NCBI RefSeq assembly: GCF_048128805.1
Contig: NC_136012.1
Coordinates: 7,510,121-7,574,120, forward strand
Length of the DNA stretch: 64,000 nucleotides
Direction of reading: 5' to 3'
From: Centroberyx gerrardi
Lineage: Eukaryota > Chordata > Actinopteri > Beryciformes > Berycidae
A program made the translations under genes and the position numbers. The notes beneath the pieces are model-generated. The model did not search any database, was not told the DNA's origin, and saw nothing but the letters and a program-made list of their open reading frames with translations. Each line of letters opens with the position of its first letter. Position 1 is the stretch's first letter. Shown here in pieces: positions 40,384 through 51,999 of this stretch.

Positions 40384-42650
40384 CATCCTGAGATTAAAAA
40401 TGCAGTAGGGCAGGTGGTATTTCTTGAATTTTGACAACAGTGAAGTCCGATTATTGTGTATCTATAAATAATCCAGTAGTCTGAGCAGGTTTAATGTCCT
40501 ACTGTTGTTATCAGTTGCTTCACTGAATAGTCTCATGAGCCTAATATCGCAGCATTGAGCTGTTCAATTAGCTCTACAGAGTTTTGTTAAGTTCATCTTT
40601 TCTAATCAAACACCAATTATCTTTGAAAGAAAATATCCTCTGCAGTATAGTTTCTTCATACAAATTACATGATGTTTTCATACCTACAAATTGCATAATA
40701 GCAAAAAGTAATCAAAGATAATAAATATATCTATTGAAAATACAGCTCATTTTGAGTATAAGGAATATAAAAGAGACAGCACAAGGACATTGTCATTGAA
40801 GGCAAAGGGAGGATTCACTGTGTGTGAGAGAGGAATGGTAGAAGACTAGAGGAGGGAGAAAGAATGAGAAAAAGGAGAGAGAAACTTTGGAAAACTGAAG
40901 TCAGGAGTGATAGACAAGAGAAGATGTAGCTGAGAGAGAGGAGGAGAGGAGAGAAGGAAGAGAGGGACCCGGGAAAGAAGGAAGGGTAGAAGGAGAGAGA
41001 GAATGCTACAGCTGTATAAACAGACGGAGGCAGAGTCACGAGCCACCTGACACACACTCTCCTTCCTGCCTCTCTGCCTGTCACATGCACACACACACAC
41101 ACACCTCATGACCTCATGAGCGCTGAAACAGCTCTGTGAGGTTGCATCAGACATGCACACAGGCGATAAGTCTTCTTAGGAAGGTCGAGATAAGAGGAAC
41201 GTGAGCGGGGTTTGACTCAACGCTTCTTGTTCAAATGGTTAGAATTTGGTTTACAACTTGTGTGCAAATGCAGAATGTAAATGTACATGCAACAATGGAA
41301 CTTTGTCCCAACTTCAGCTGCACCGTGCATGAAGTAGGATGCAGATACAGTATCGAGCTCAGTCTCCAGACTTTGGGAATTCAATAGGTCTGCGGTTCAC
41401 TTGTCTCATTCTTAAAGCAGAAGTGATATGATATGCAAGAGGCCGATCCAAGAGTATGTGCACATCCCACTTGTCCAGACACATTTACCCTGTACAGTCC
41501 AGTAGCACAAGGTCACCAATTATACCCCCAACTGACTGGCAGTATTGTTACTTTGCTGATATTTTACTTAAGTAGAAGTAATATTACCGGTGTCAAAATC
41601 TACTCAAGTAAAAGTAAAAAGTGTCTCATTTAAAATGTCCTCAGAGTAAAAGTTACTGAGTTACTCTTTAGAAAAGAGAACGTTGTTAGCTGTGATCTTT
41701 CCCATGCAATTCTGAAAGAAGGAGAGGACAGAGTTCAGACTAGATTCTTTTAATTGGAAATTACAAAATAAAGTGCACAAACAAAGTAAAGCCAGATTCC
41801 TCTTCTCACTGTGAATGGATCCAGTTTCTCAAGTTTACGACTGTCTAGTTTCTGATGTTTATATAAAGGCACAAATTCTGTACTCTGTAATGGATGTGAT
41901 GTAAATGTAGGAAAGTACCACACTTACACAAAAAGCTACTGTAATTCGTTACTTCCACTGGGAAAATCTGGGCAGAGGAAGTAAACAAAACATGCTCTCC
42001 CCTCTGGCAACAGCCACTGTCAAGGTACTGTACCTTTGAGCAAGGCACATGTGGAGCTGCTGAGTGGCCAACAGTAAGTCTGTGGTTGTTGGTATGAATG
42101 TGTGTATGTATGCAGGTTACAGCTATTTCACCAGGCCATTGGTTAAATAAGGATTTCAAAGGAAAACAGCCTTCATGCTAGGCTGAAGATTTGAAGCGTT
42201 GTGTTTTGTTGTATTCACGCTGACAGGTGACAGTGGCAGACTGGTCTGGCCTGTTCTCCACTGTGCACCGGCTCCCAGCCTGCTGACACAGTACCAACAG
42301 CAACAATCTAACCCGCATGATCAGGTCCACAGAGAGACAGGATAGGACTCCCGCTGTTTACTTCATTAGCTGCATGTGGGACACCGAATATCAATGATCT
42401 GAGCTAATGTGATGTAATGAGCTAATAGTTCTGCTCCAATTTATGGGATGGCTGGCTGACGCACTCGTTAACACTAGAACAGACAAGAGTCTATTTCAAC
42501 TATTTCCAATCCACCGCACCTACCGGCAGTCACACTCATTTCATGAAGGGAACTAGAGATTCTGGGGATTCTACTGGTATCAAGCTGTTGTGAAGCTTTG
42601 TACAAAGACTTTAAAGTCAACTGAACTTTTAATTTGTTAGAAATGGAGAA
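40384..42650. other. Intergenic; GA-rich block and a TTACT/AAGTA dispersed repeat
   Basis: GA-rich low-complexity sequence spans 40,820-41,010. At 41,540-41,965, ACTTAAGTAGAAGTA, CTCAAGTAAAAGTAAAAAG and AGTTACTGAGTTACTC at one end, with GTAATTCGTTACTTCCACTG at the other, look like a decayed non-autonomous element. No gene is supported. Confidence 0.45.
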
Positions 42651-42659
42651 TCTCGCACT

Positions 42660-42965
42660 AGACTTGTTCAATTTAAAAATATAAATAGATTATACTGGAC
42701 TCCCTCTAAGACTCTACTCCCTCTAGGAAACTCCATTGTGCTCACGGCTGCTCATACTGGGTGATCCCACTCTCCTGTGTGATGCAGACTGGATTCAGAC
42801 AGTGTTAATGCTGGGTAGAAGGCAGTTAATTCAGCAATGGATAACAGATCATCCTCCCACATTAGACCAGTGGCTTCTGATGCTCAGCAGAATTGCGGCC
42901 TATATGAATGGAAATGGGAAAGGTTTTTACACCACATTGACGGGCCTTGATCTTTCACATCCAAT
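42660..42965 (+). mobile_element. Fragment resembling the ORF2 C-terminus of an L1/Tx1-like LINE
   Basis: The open frame from 42,736 reads LLILGDPTLLCDADWIQTVL, then RRQLIQQWITDHPPTLDQWL and SRIAAY. Such a 'LGDP...W...PPTLDQWL...AAY' ending is characteristic of L1/Tx1-type ORF2 C-termini in fish. Nothing recognisable lies upstream, so it is severely 5'-truncated. Family assignment is from memory of the motif. Confidence 0.5.
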
Positions 42966-44572
42966 TACTCTCATTCAATATCAATGATGTCAACGTGCCA
43001 TTTGTAAAAGATCTGGTTTTGTCACAATCTCCGTCTCCAATATTCTTTCATTTTCCTCTTTCGTTTTCTTTTTCTACTTGGACGGCATGTTTCGCTTTAT
43101 ATTTTTGGGTTCTCTACGCTCTGTGTTGCGCTTCCTCTGTTGTGTGTGTGGGATGAAGTGGTGTTGGGTGTTGCTGGGTGGGGAAGTGAGTATACTGGGA
43201 GGGGTAAGGGTGCACGTGATGTCATAACTCACATGTTATTCACTTTATTTTGACAACGTTTTTACCCTCTGTCCATTCATTTTTCCCTGTGTAACACACT
43301 AGAAAATCATGAATAGTGTTCATGATTTTGAAAAGTCTTCATCATAAAATAAAATAAAACAAAAAGAAATGGAGGATCTCAATATATCCCTGAATATGAG
43401 CATGCAATACCTGCTTTAATATGCTATTTCATTGCTGACTGACAATGGATCAAACATTGATCTATATTACTTATGTTTTTTTCCCGTTGAACCTAATAGG
43501 CTACTAGATGCAATTTGAAATATGTACAAAATGCACAAACCCATATACTGTTGGCCCTATACATTGCAGCATGATAAATAGGGTATAGTTGAAAACTCGA
43601 GACACTTGTGGTTTGAGAACTCATTTGCATTCCTGCATGATGCATGTGAGTGGTCTTTGAATATTTCCAAACTAGTTTTGCAATTTTACATGACTGTCTA
43701 CAGTGACTTACTGTGTTGGATATCCACAACCTCATGAAACTTTACACCAGAAAATTGGAGACCATCTTTACTCAGAGAATGTTAGGTTTGTCTATGTAGG
43801 ATTAAGGTAAGGTTGTCTTTTTGAGCCATTTACAGGGAAAAAAATGCTTACTACACAATCACCAAAATTGTTCATTTTTGCAGGAACCGCCAGATATACA
43901 ACCAGTTATTAATATAACATCAGTTCATTAACATTCTTCAACATTCTCTCATTTCTTGTGGGTCTTGTCATTCCCCAACAAAACCAGCACCGACATTATT
44001 TTCATTAGTATTTTGCTTGGTTGAATGAATTAAAACACATTTTAAAGATTTATAGAGTTAAGCATTATATACAAGTATATACAAGTAGTTTTGAAAAATG
44101 ACAAAAATGGTAGGGGTAAATTTGAAATTGTCAAATAATGAATAACATCACTAGGAAAAGCCATTCTCATGCCTTTTGTTGAACAAAGTGATATACTTGA
44201 AACTCAAAAAAATGCCCTCTTGTAACCTCATGCTGAATATACACTTTTAAAACCACAATGTGAAGACAGAACTTCACACACATACACACAGAAAGAGGCG
44301 GTGCTGGTTAGATAGTGAGAACGCAGTCACCACACACTGTAAATTCCCTGCACTTCGCACTTCCACAGAAAGACACTTCCTTCTTGGTTGATGGTCTTCG
44401 TGACACAGCGTTTAGTCTGAACGTGATTGGCTGGCAGCAGCGGTGAGGTCAGAGCAGGGAGATTTCCCAAGACGGTGACTCAGGATTAACCTGTAAAATA
44501 ACTACTTCCTCACTGTCTGGCCTGACATATAGGGACTCTCCTGTAAGGGATACTGCCGTGTGTGTGTGTGTG

Positions 44573-44603
<31 letters not shown>

Positions 44604-44608
44604 CTGTG

Positions 44609-44642
<34 letters not shown>

Positions 44643-45094
44643 GTAGCATGGTTCCTGAAGTGGGATCCAGGGACGCACTTATCCCACCATCTACAGCACA
44701 AACAGATACGTATTTCTGTAATAAACCTATAATAAATAGGGCATAAATCTAAAAATAATAAATGTAAAACATCTTCTTCAATGTTTAAAATGGGTGTCAC
44801 TGGGACAAAATTTCACACAGGATGGAGGCTGGATGGAGACCTAAAGATATGAGAGAAGAGAGAACAAAACAGGTACAGGGAGAGTAGAAAGAGGGGCAGA
44901 ACAGAGGGGAGGGTGGGAGTCAAATAATTCTTAGGAAATGGATGGAGAGAAGAGGAAGAAAAGAGTCCTGTGTCCGGGGGAAACACGTCTCCGACGCTCC
45001 ACCAGGTGAGTGTGTGTGGCGTGTGTCAGACCATGTGACTCACCTGTGAGTAAAGCAGAACTCACACCACCCTGTCTAGACTTGACGTGCTTAC

Positions 45095-45133
<39 letters not shown>

Positions 45134-45974
45134 CTGTTTGTTCTAGAATAGACTGGAGACTGGTATGTAACTAATATGCAACATACGCTGGAAATGAAAG
45201 TGAGATTCCCAGGAAAGTGATGTGAAAACGCTAGTGAGGTTTTACAGTCCAGCCAAGAAGGTCACCCATTGGAAATAGTTTGTATTTCTCTTAACAAAAT
45301 CTGGGGAGAGGATTCATACGTATTTAGGAGTTTCCTACAGGAATGACTGATGTCTATCAAGGAGAAATAAAAATAAAAGTTTCATTACAAAATGCTGTAT
45401 GTCTATGTATTATTTCTTCCTCAAAATCTGCTATTTTGTAAGATCTCCACATAGCTAATAACTTTTAGATATGTACATGAAACAGGGATTTTCTTTCTAA
45501 TCTTCTGCTCTTTTTAAAGTAAATTTCTACACAAATTCTTTCAGAACAGTTGTGGCACATTAGGGGTTCAGTTTTTAATACAACTGTAAGTAAATCCATA
45601 CTCTTTCCCATATTTCCAACTCTTACAGTCTATTTAACATGTTGAAATTGTCAGCAGTAGCCTATATGTATCATCCTTATTGCTTATTCTATATTCTGTC
45701 TTAGTGCTTTTCTATACTCTTTTCCTCTGCTGAATCCTATTACTTTTGCTGCTGCAGTGACCTCATTTCCTTATGGGGATCAGTAAGGTTTCATCTTTTC
45801 TTATCTTATGTTATCTGTGTCTCCTATTTTTATCTCCTTGTATGTTTCACTATTCTTGTATGTACTTTATGGCTTCTTGTAAAGCACATTGTAAACTGTA
45901 AGCTTTTAGATAAGCTCTATGTACATAACAAAGTGTATTATTAGTAGTATTAATATTAGTAGTAGTAGATAAAA
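42966..45974. other. Intergenic; microsatellites and a LINE 3'-tail remnant
   Basis: It holds an 11-bp hairpin (AAAATCATGAA/TTCATGATTTT near 43,307), long (GT)n at 44,560-44,642 and (CA)n at 45,098-45,130. ATTTCCTTATGGGGATCAGT near 45,766 looks like the '...GGGGATCAATAAAG' tail of fish LINEs. No coding gene is seen. Confidence 0.45.
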
Positions 45975-48240
45975 GAGCATTCCACCTCTCTCAACAACAT
46001 AGGTATGCTTGTTTATAAGGAGTGATCTAACATTCAATCCGCGAGCCGACCTCCAGGTGGAGGGCTTGGAAACGGCATGGATTGAACTGCTGCTTCTCAA
46101 GACTAAACCCGTTATTATTGGCGTCTGTTGCAGACCTCCTAAGCAAACAGACCTTTATGAACTTTTAGAGATGTCTTGTATTAGGAGTAATGTATGCATG
46201 GAGAAGGAATGTATTATATTGGGTGATTTTAATACAAACTTGCTATTGCCTCCTAGTAAGAGTTGTTTAGTTAAATCATTTTCAAACTTCTGTAAAGTGT
46301 TTGGTTTGCAACAACTAATTACTGAACCTACTAGAGTGTCTGTAAATAGCCAGTCCATATTGGACTTGATATTGGTCTCAGAGTGTGAAAAGATCTCCCA
46401 ATCAGGCGTCCTTGATATTGCCTTAAGTGATCATAAAGTAATTTTTTGCACTCGTAAGATATTTAAATCACAGATAAATACTGGAAATCACCGCTCTATT
46501 AGGTTCAGATGTACTAAACATTACTCAATTGAGGGATTTGAACATAGGCTTTCTGAGAGGGATTGGGCGGATGTTTTGGGTAGCAACGATGTTGATAAGG
46601 CTTGGACCCTTTTTAAAGAGCATTTTGTAGCTGCACTTGATGCTGTTGCTCTAATGAAGGAGACTAGAATTAAACAGAGAAGTGCAAATTGGATGACTAC
46701 AGATATTTTAGATCTTATTAGACAACAAGATTTATATTTTAGAAAGTTTAAGAAGTCAAAATTGCCTACTGATTACGATAAATATATTCATTTTAGAAAT
46801 CAAGCCAGATATAAGACAGAGACATCAAAGTCTCAATTTTATGAGGATGCTATTGCTGAAAATTCACACCAGCCCAAAAAATTATGGAAAGTACTTAAAT
46901 AATTGGGCTCCACAGGAAAGTCCAAAACAAAATCTGGCAATATTGGACTAGTCATTGAGGATAAGATGTGTTTTGATAAATGGAAGGTTGATAGTTATTT
47001 TAATAATTTTTTTATAACCATTGCTGCTAGTTTGGTTGCTAAATTACCTTGTGGCTCGGGGAGATATGGCCTATCATTTGTGAACTCTTTCTACAAAGAC
47101 AAGCATGTTGTTCCTGATGTATTTGAGATAAGTCCTGTTTCAGTGGAAAGGGTAAGGACGTGTCTATCCGCATTACCCACGAACAAAGCAACTGGATTGG
47201 ATCTTATTCCAGCCAGATTTCTGAGGGATAGTGCCAGTGTAATTTCTAGTGTAATTACTCATATAGTAAATGTATCTATAAGTCAGGGTAAATTCCCATG
47301 TGAACTGAAAAGGGCTAAGGTTGTTCCCTTTTTTAAGAAGAATAGTAAATCAGATGTTGGAAATTACAGGCCAGTATAAATTTTAACAACCATGTTTAAG
47401 GTTTTTGAACGTCTTGTGTTTGAGCAGGTTGAGGAGTATTTAGTCAAAAAAAAATGTGTTGTATGAGCTTCAGTCTGGTTTTAGAGCAGCATACTCTACT
47501 GAAACCTGTCTTATTCATCTGTTTGACTTTGTTAGACAAAACTTTGATGAAGGAAAGTGTGTTGGCATGATCTTGCTTGATTTGCAAAAAGCCTTTGACA
47601 CAGTGAATCATACTAAACTGTTATCAAAACTACAGTGCATGGGTTTTAGACATACTGCTGTAAAATGTTTCACTTCTTACCTTACAGGAAGAACTCAAGT
47701 CTGTGATGTTGAAGGGGTTATCAGAACCTCAGGATATGTGGGGTGCCGCAAGGCTCTATTCTAGGGCCTCTTTTATTTCTTATGTATATAAATGATATGC
47801 CAGCGGCTGTGAAATGCAAGCTTTTATTGTATGCTGATGATTCTGCGGTACTGGTATCTGGGAATGATGTCAGTGAGATTGAAAACACTCTTAGTAATGA
47901 ATTAGAAAGTGTAAGAGAGTGGCTCATAGATAACAAGCTTTCAATATATTTGGGCAAAACCGAGTCAATCCTGTTTGGAACTAAGAAGAAGCTGTCAAGA
48001 ACAAATACGTTGAAAGTCTTTTGTAATGGAGCTGAAATTGTATCGCAGACAAGTGTCTCATATTTAGGAATAATATTGGAGCAGTCACTCTCCTGTGAAT
48101 CTATTGCTGCTAAAATATTATCTAAGTGTGCCAGCAAACTCAAGTTCCTGTTTCGCAGAACAAGGCTTTTCGACTTTTCTGTTAAGAAACTTCTCGTGTC
48201 ATCATTGATACAGTGTCATTTCAATTATGCATGTTCACAG
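45975..48240 (+). mobile_element. Decayed non-LTR retrotransposon, endonuclease plus reverse transcriptase
   Basis: The frame from 46,009 covers the C-terminal part of an AP-type endonuclease (IILGDFNTNLL, ILDLILVSE, LSDHKVIFC). A reverse transcriptase follows ([64 protein letters not shown]). It is broken by stops at 46,900-46,902 and 47,377-47,379, and by frameshifts near the A-tract at about 47,445 and near 47,740. The 5' end is truncated and the 3' end is lost at the junction with a second LINE. YADD itself is intact. The clade is not resolved (Jockey/CR1-like range). Confidence 0.88.
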
Positions 48241-49440
48241 GGGAATGGCGGCGCGCATGGTCGCAGCGGCTTCTCCGGGTCCGTGCTGAGCTCTCTTGGA
48301 CTGAGCACCTCGATGTGCAACTGGATTTTAGACTTTCTGAGTAACAGGACACAGACGGTCAGAATCCACACCCAGACATCTTTCAATGCTACTGTGAACA
48401 CTGGAGCCCCCCAAGGCTGTGTGCTGAGCCCACTACTGTACACACTGTTGACCCACGACTGCGTCGCCATACACCAGAGCAACCACATCCTCAAGTATGC
48501 TGACGACACCACAGTCGTGGGGCTCATCACCAACAACGACGAATGAGACAGTTTGAGATCTGGTGCAGAGACAACAACCTCTCTCTGAATGTCGACAAGA
48601 CGAAGGAGATGATTGTCGACTTCAGGAGGGCAGGAGCAACTCACCCCCCCCCCCCCCCTACAGGTCGATGGTAAGACTGTGGAGATAGTACACAGTTTTA
48701 AGTTCTTGGGGGTGCACATCACAGACAATCTCTCTTGGAGCCAGAACACCTCCTCCTTAGTGAAGAAGGCTCAACAACGCCTGTACTTCCTAAGGAGGCT
48801 AAAGAGAGCTGGTCTGTGCACATCCATCCTCTCCAGGGTCTACAGATGTACCATAGAGTCCATACTGACTTGCTGCATCACTGTTTGGCATGAGAACTGT
48901 TCAGCTGCAGACAGGAAGGCCCTGCAGCGGGTTGTGAAGACGGCCCAGCACATCACTGGGACCAGTTTCCCTGCCATCAAGGACATTTACACAGAAAGGT
49001 GTAAAAGAAAAGCCTGCAGCATCATGAAGGACTCCTCTCACCCCTTTCAAGGTCTATTCGACCCGCTGCCTGTTCGTCTCCTGAACTGTCCCACCTGACT
49101 GCGGGGAGGGGGTGGGGGGGGGGAGCATAGACTTAGCACCTCAGCACTTTAGCACTCGGACACTTTGATGTTTCTACACTTTAATCTTAAAGTGTAGTTC
49201 CTAAGTTTGCTGCTCCTATTGTTCTATGACTATATTCGGCTATATTCCCCTTCTCCTATGTTCTGCATTGAAATTAATATTCATATAAATTATTATTATT
49301 AGTAGTAGCCTAGTAATAGCAGTAGCACTACTACTACTACTTGTTTTGTTGGCCCAGTAACTTTGCTCATACAATGCATTGAACTTGCTGGGTTGCTCCT
49401 GTAGGCCATATATTAAAACACAATAAAAAAAAAAGAAAAA
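48241..49440 (+). mobile_element. Second LINE (Rex1-like), internally deleted, fused to the previous one
   Basis: It starts at a sharp composition change with a GC-rich piece (ATGGCGGCGCGCATGGTCGC). It then encodes [101 protein letters not shown] and DRKALQRVVKTAQHITG. TGA at 48,544-48,546 and a small deletion break it, and a poly-C tract interrupts it at about 48,642-48,658. It ends in an AT-rich 3' region before the REDD promoter. Confidence 0.85.
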
Positions 49441-49524
49441 AGTAGTCTAAAAATATTAAAAAATAATAATAGTAATAGGCCATATTCCACTTCTCTTCCA
49501 GCCCCAGAACCGACCTGCCGGCTC

Positions 49525-49690
49525 TACGTGACGGGCCTCAGCTCCAGTCTTCTCCCTGCCTGCAATGCCCGGACATGTTGCGTGAGCCACAGAACCTGAC
49601 TCACCCGGAGAGAGAGAGGCCCGCCCACACGTGAGCGAGCTCAGCTGATGCAACCGGCAGCCGGTATAAAAGCGCCCCGCTCAGCTCGCA
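49525..49690 (+). promoter_or_regulatory. ddit4l: Promoter of the REDD-family gene: E-box/HRE, CARE and TATA box
   Basis: CACGTG (49,628-49,633) is an E-box that also contains the ACGTG hypoxia core. CTACGTGACG near 49,525 is a second ACGTG. TGATGCAAC (49,646-49,654) matches the C/EBP-ATF response element bound by ATF4. TATAAAAG starts at 49,665, so transcription should start near 49,695. REDD genes are known HIF- and ATF4-responsive genes. Occupancy here is inferred. Confidence 0.65.
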
Positions 49691-49712
49691 GCTCACTCAC
49701 CCGACTTTCTAC

Positions 49713-49850
49713 ATGGATAAGATACAGACTAAACGCGAGGGAGAGAGACTGGAGCTACTCACAACAGAATCAGGATGGTCTATACAACGGCTCTGCTCTT
49801 CGGACACGGAATGCCCGTCTTGTCGGAGGAAGAAAGCGTCGTCGAGATGA
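49713..49850 (+). CDS. Upstream ORF overlapping the REDD start codon (45 codons)
   Basis: An ATG at 49,713 opens a 45-codon frame ending in TGA at 49,848-49,850, 73 bp beyond the main ATG and in another frame. Its start context is weak (T at -3), while the main ATG has A at -3 and G at +4. Leaky scanning would therefore allow main ORF use, and the uORF would normally reduce it. It is probably regulatory rather than a functional peptide. Confidence 0.5.
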   Translation: MDKIQTKREGERLELLTTESGWSIQRLCSSDTECPSCRRKKASSR

Positions 49851-49952
49851 TAGGAAAGTACTTCTTCCAGCTCACTTCGCCGGGACAAAAGACAAGCTCT
49901 GGCCGGCGGGGGAGCGTCGACAGCTGCGATGACATGGAGAAGAGCTCGTCGA
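49775..49952 (+). CDS. ddit4l: REDD-family coding exon 1
   Basis: It runs from ATG to donor GTAAGT. It encodes the variable serine-rich N-terminal 59 residues and the first base of an Arg codon. Confidence 0.85.
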
Positions 49953-51136
49953 GTAAGTTGTTTGTAAAGTTGTAAAGTTTTTTGTTTTTTTTAACAGACC
50001 AGAACAGACTCAAAAGTCATATCTTTAAAACGTATACATTTTGGTCCTCTGACCTCTGTTATGATTCGTTAGAAGCATGTAAAATGCCAGAAAAACACAC
50101 CTGTAACCGCGTTACAGTTAATTTAAATATTACTGCACTAACCGAAAATCACCATCGCTAGGACTATATTGCTCGGCGGACGGGGCATTTGAAAAGTCAA
50201 ATACAGTGCAGGTCCTGCTTTGTAATATAATCGCTTCTGAAGGCAATAATGTTTCTGATGAAACTGACCCGCAGCTTGAATCAGCTGAGTGCCTCAACCT
50301 GTTTCCTCTGTCACGGCTGCTGATACAAAACTTTATTCTGATGACTCGGATTTCTTTGCCTTTATTGCAAAACATGCTATATCGCACTATGTAAGCAAAT
50401 AATGACTAAAGTATAACGGTAGGTCGAGGGTCAAATAAATAGGCATTTATTGTTGCATACAGTGATGTAGTGGTGTAGTATGAAAGGAATTTTGTTTTTT
50501 GTTTTTTTATATATTTACTGACTATGTTGTATGAATTAATGTCAGAAATATTCATTTCAACATTAAAAAGGTGGGTTTACCCTCCACCAGGCTACATCCC
50601 TGCAATGGATGGAACAATGTAGCCTATAGACGCTACAAATCTGATGCAATGAGATGCAATTATCCTGACGATGCTCTTGGTTCCTCGCAACAGGGGCCGA
50701 CTTGGACACTGGCTTGGAGTATGAAGAGAGGCTCCTCCAGCAGGACATGACCCGGCAGATAGAGCGCTGTCTCTCAGAGGCCAAGGCGTCGCCCCTCCGC
50801 TGCCAGGTGCTGCTGCTGCCCCGCCACATGTCCGCCAGAGTCGGCCGGGACGTGGTGCGCTCCTCGGCCGACGAGCCGTGCGGGCTGCGGGGCGCCTCCA
50901 TCAAGGTGTATCTGCAGAGTAAAGACGGGCTGAAGTCTCTGGGGAGCATCTCTCCCGACCCGAGTGTCACCCCGACCTTCGAGCTGTCCGTGGTCTTCAA
51001 GGCGGACGACGACGGCTGGCCGCCGCTCAAGCACATCTTCGTTACCGACAAGGTGTTGAAACTGAGACCCGAGTACCGGCTGGTGAAGAGGAAACTGTAC
51101 TCCTCCGCCAGCCCCGTCATTCATGACTTCAACTAG
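49775..51136 (+). CDS. ddit4l: DDIT4/DDIT4L (REDD1/REDD2, RTP801) family protein
   Basis: Stress-induced inhibitor of mTORC1 that acts through TSC1/TSC2 and 14-3-3. Two coding exons, 49775-49952 and 50694-51136, encode 206 residues. The N-terminus ([20 protein letters not shown]) is variable. The conserved RTP801 domain covers about 77-206, with [47 protein letters not shown], and [13 protein letters not shown], which carries the basic patch required in REDD1. PTFEL and the overall length favour DDIT4L over DDIT4, but the tail (KLYSS) is DDIT4-like, so the paralogue call is tentative. The start was chosen for Kozak context and family length. Confidence 0.9.
50694..51136 (+). CDS. ddit4l: REDD-family coding exon 2 (RTP801 domain)
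   Basis: The acceptor is CTCGCAACAG. It contains the whole conserved RTP801 domain and TAG at 51,134-51,136. It is markedly GC-rich compared with the surrounding AT-rich DNA. Confidence 0.93.
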
Positions 51137-51539
51137 GGGTGAAGTTAAGATAGTCTAACTCTCCAAGGGCTCAATTTCTCCACATTCCTCATGAAGCCCT
51201 TTGGTTTTCCTTGGTATGCTTTTTTTTTTCTCACCTGAACTCTTAAATGTCAGGCTGCATGCACAAAAGTTTGCCTGGCACGCACTGAAAAACACTGGAG
51301 TTTGCCAATTTTATATTAAGCTCTAAGGAAGCGTGTGGTTCCTTATTTCTTGTATGAATAAGACTAACTTGGAGCAGGAGGTCAAAACTGATTGTTGTCT
51401 TATACACTGTAACTAATATGACTACAGTATTTTGCACAAATGGATTGTTGAAAGTAAACAATGGAAACTTCTTCCAGGAGTAAGCTGGTCTCACTCCTGT
51501 CTGTCTGTGGTGCGCTGTACTTTTATTTATAGATTGTAA

Positions 51540-51545
51540 AATAAA
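51540..51545 (+). terminator. ddit4l: Polyadenylation signal AATAAA of the REDD-family gene
   Basis: AATAAA 404 bp after the stop, followed by a TTTTTGCAC and TTTTCTCTTCTGTCCTGTCC-like T-rich downstream element. Confidence 0.75.
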
Positions 51546-51993
51546 CTTTTTGCACATAAATTTTCTCTTCTGTCCTGTCCTTGCACTTGGTGTGTACTTG
51601 TATAATTCACTTATCTCTTTAGTAGTATAGAAGAAATATAGAATAGTCAGCCATCAAAATTGGTCATTGCTACTTTCTTGCACACATTTTGAAAATCTGA
51701 GTGAAACATCATACTTATAAGTTGTTTACAAACAAGGAAAAGTATCATGTAAGTTGGTTCCGTGTCTCAGATCACTTGTCAATATGCCGGTTTGCAATTT
51801 GTGGGGAAAACACTGAATGCAGGTGGTGACAGCAATCCTAGGGCAGCTGTTGGAGTGCATGCTAAAGGAAAACATTCTACCAAAGTGAAACCACAGTAAA
51901 TGCTAAGGTGAATGACCATGCTGTGATCCGAGACATCTAACTGAAAAACTCCACAGCAATTAAGATCAGACAGATAAGATCAAATAATAATCT

Positions 51994-51999
51994 TTTATT
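51994..51999 (-). terminator. brd8: Candidate polyadenylation signal of brd8
   Basis: TTTATT on the + strand reads AATAAA on the minus strand, 1.08 kb downstream of the brd8 stop codon. The implied 3' UTR (about 51,975-53,074) has no other clear feature apart from a CA repeat near 52,925. Signals nearer the stop cannot be excluded. Confidence 0.5.

Noticed and set aside
46009-46902. 297-codon frame considered as a host gene
   Set aside because: It reads as an endonuclease domain followed in frame by a reverse transcriptase with stops and frameshifts, so it is a LINE relic.
49648-49932. 94-codon frame beginning upstream of the TATA box and overlapping the REDD start region
   Set aside because: Its first codons lie upstream of the TATA box and would not be in the mRNA, and it has no family similarity.
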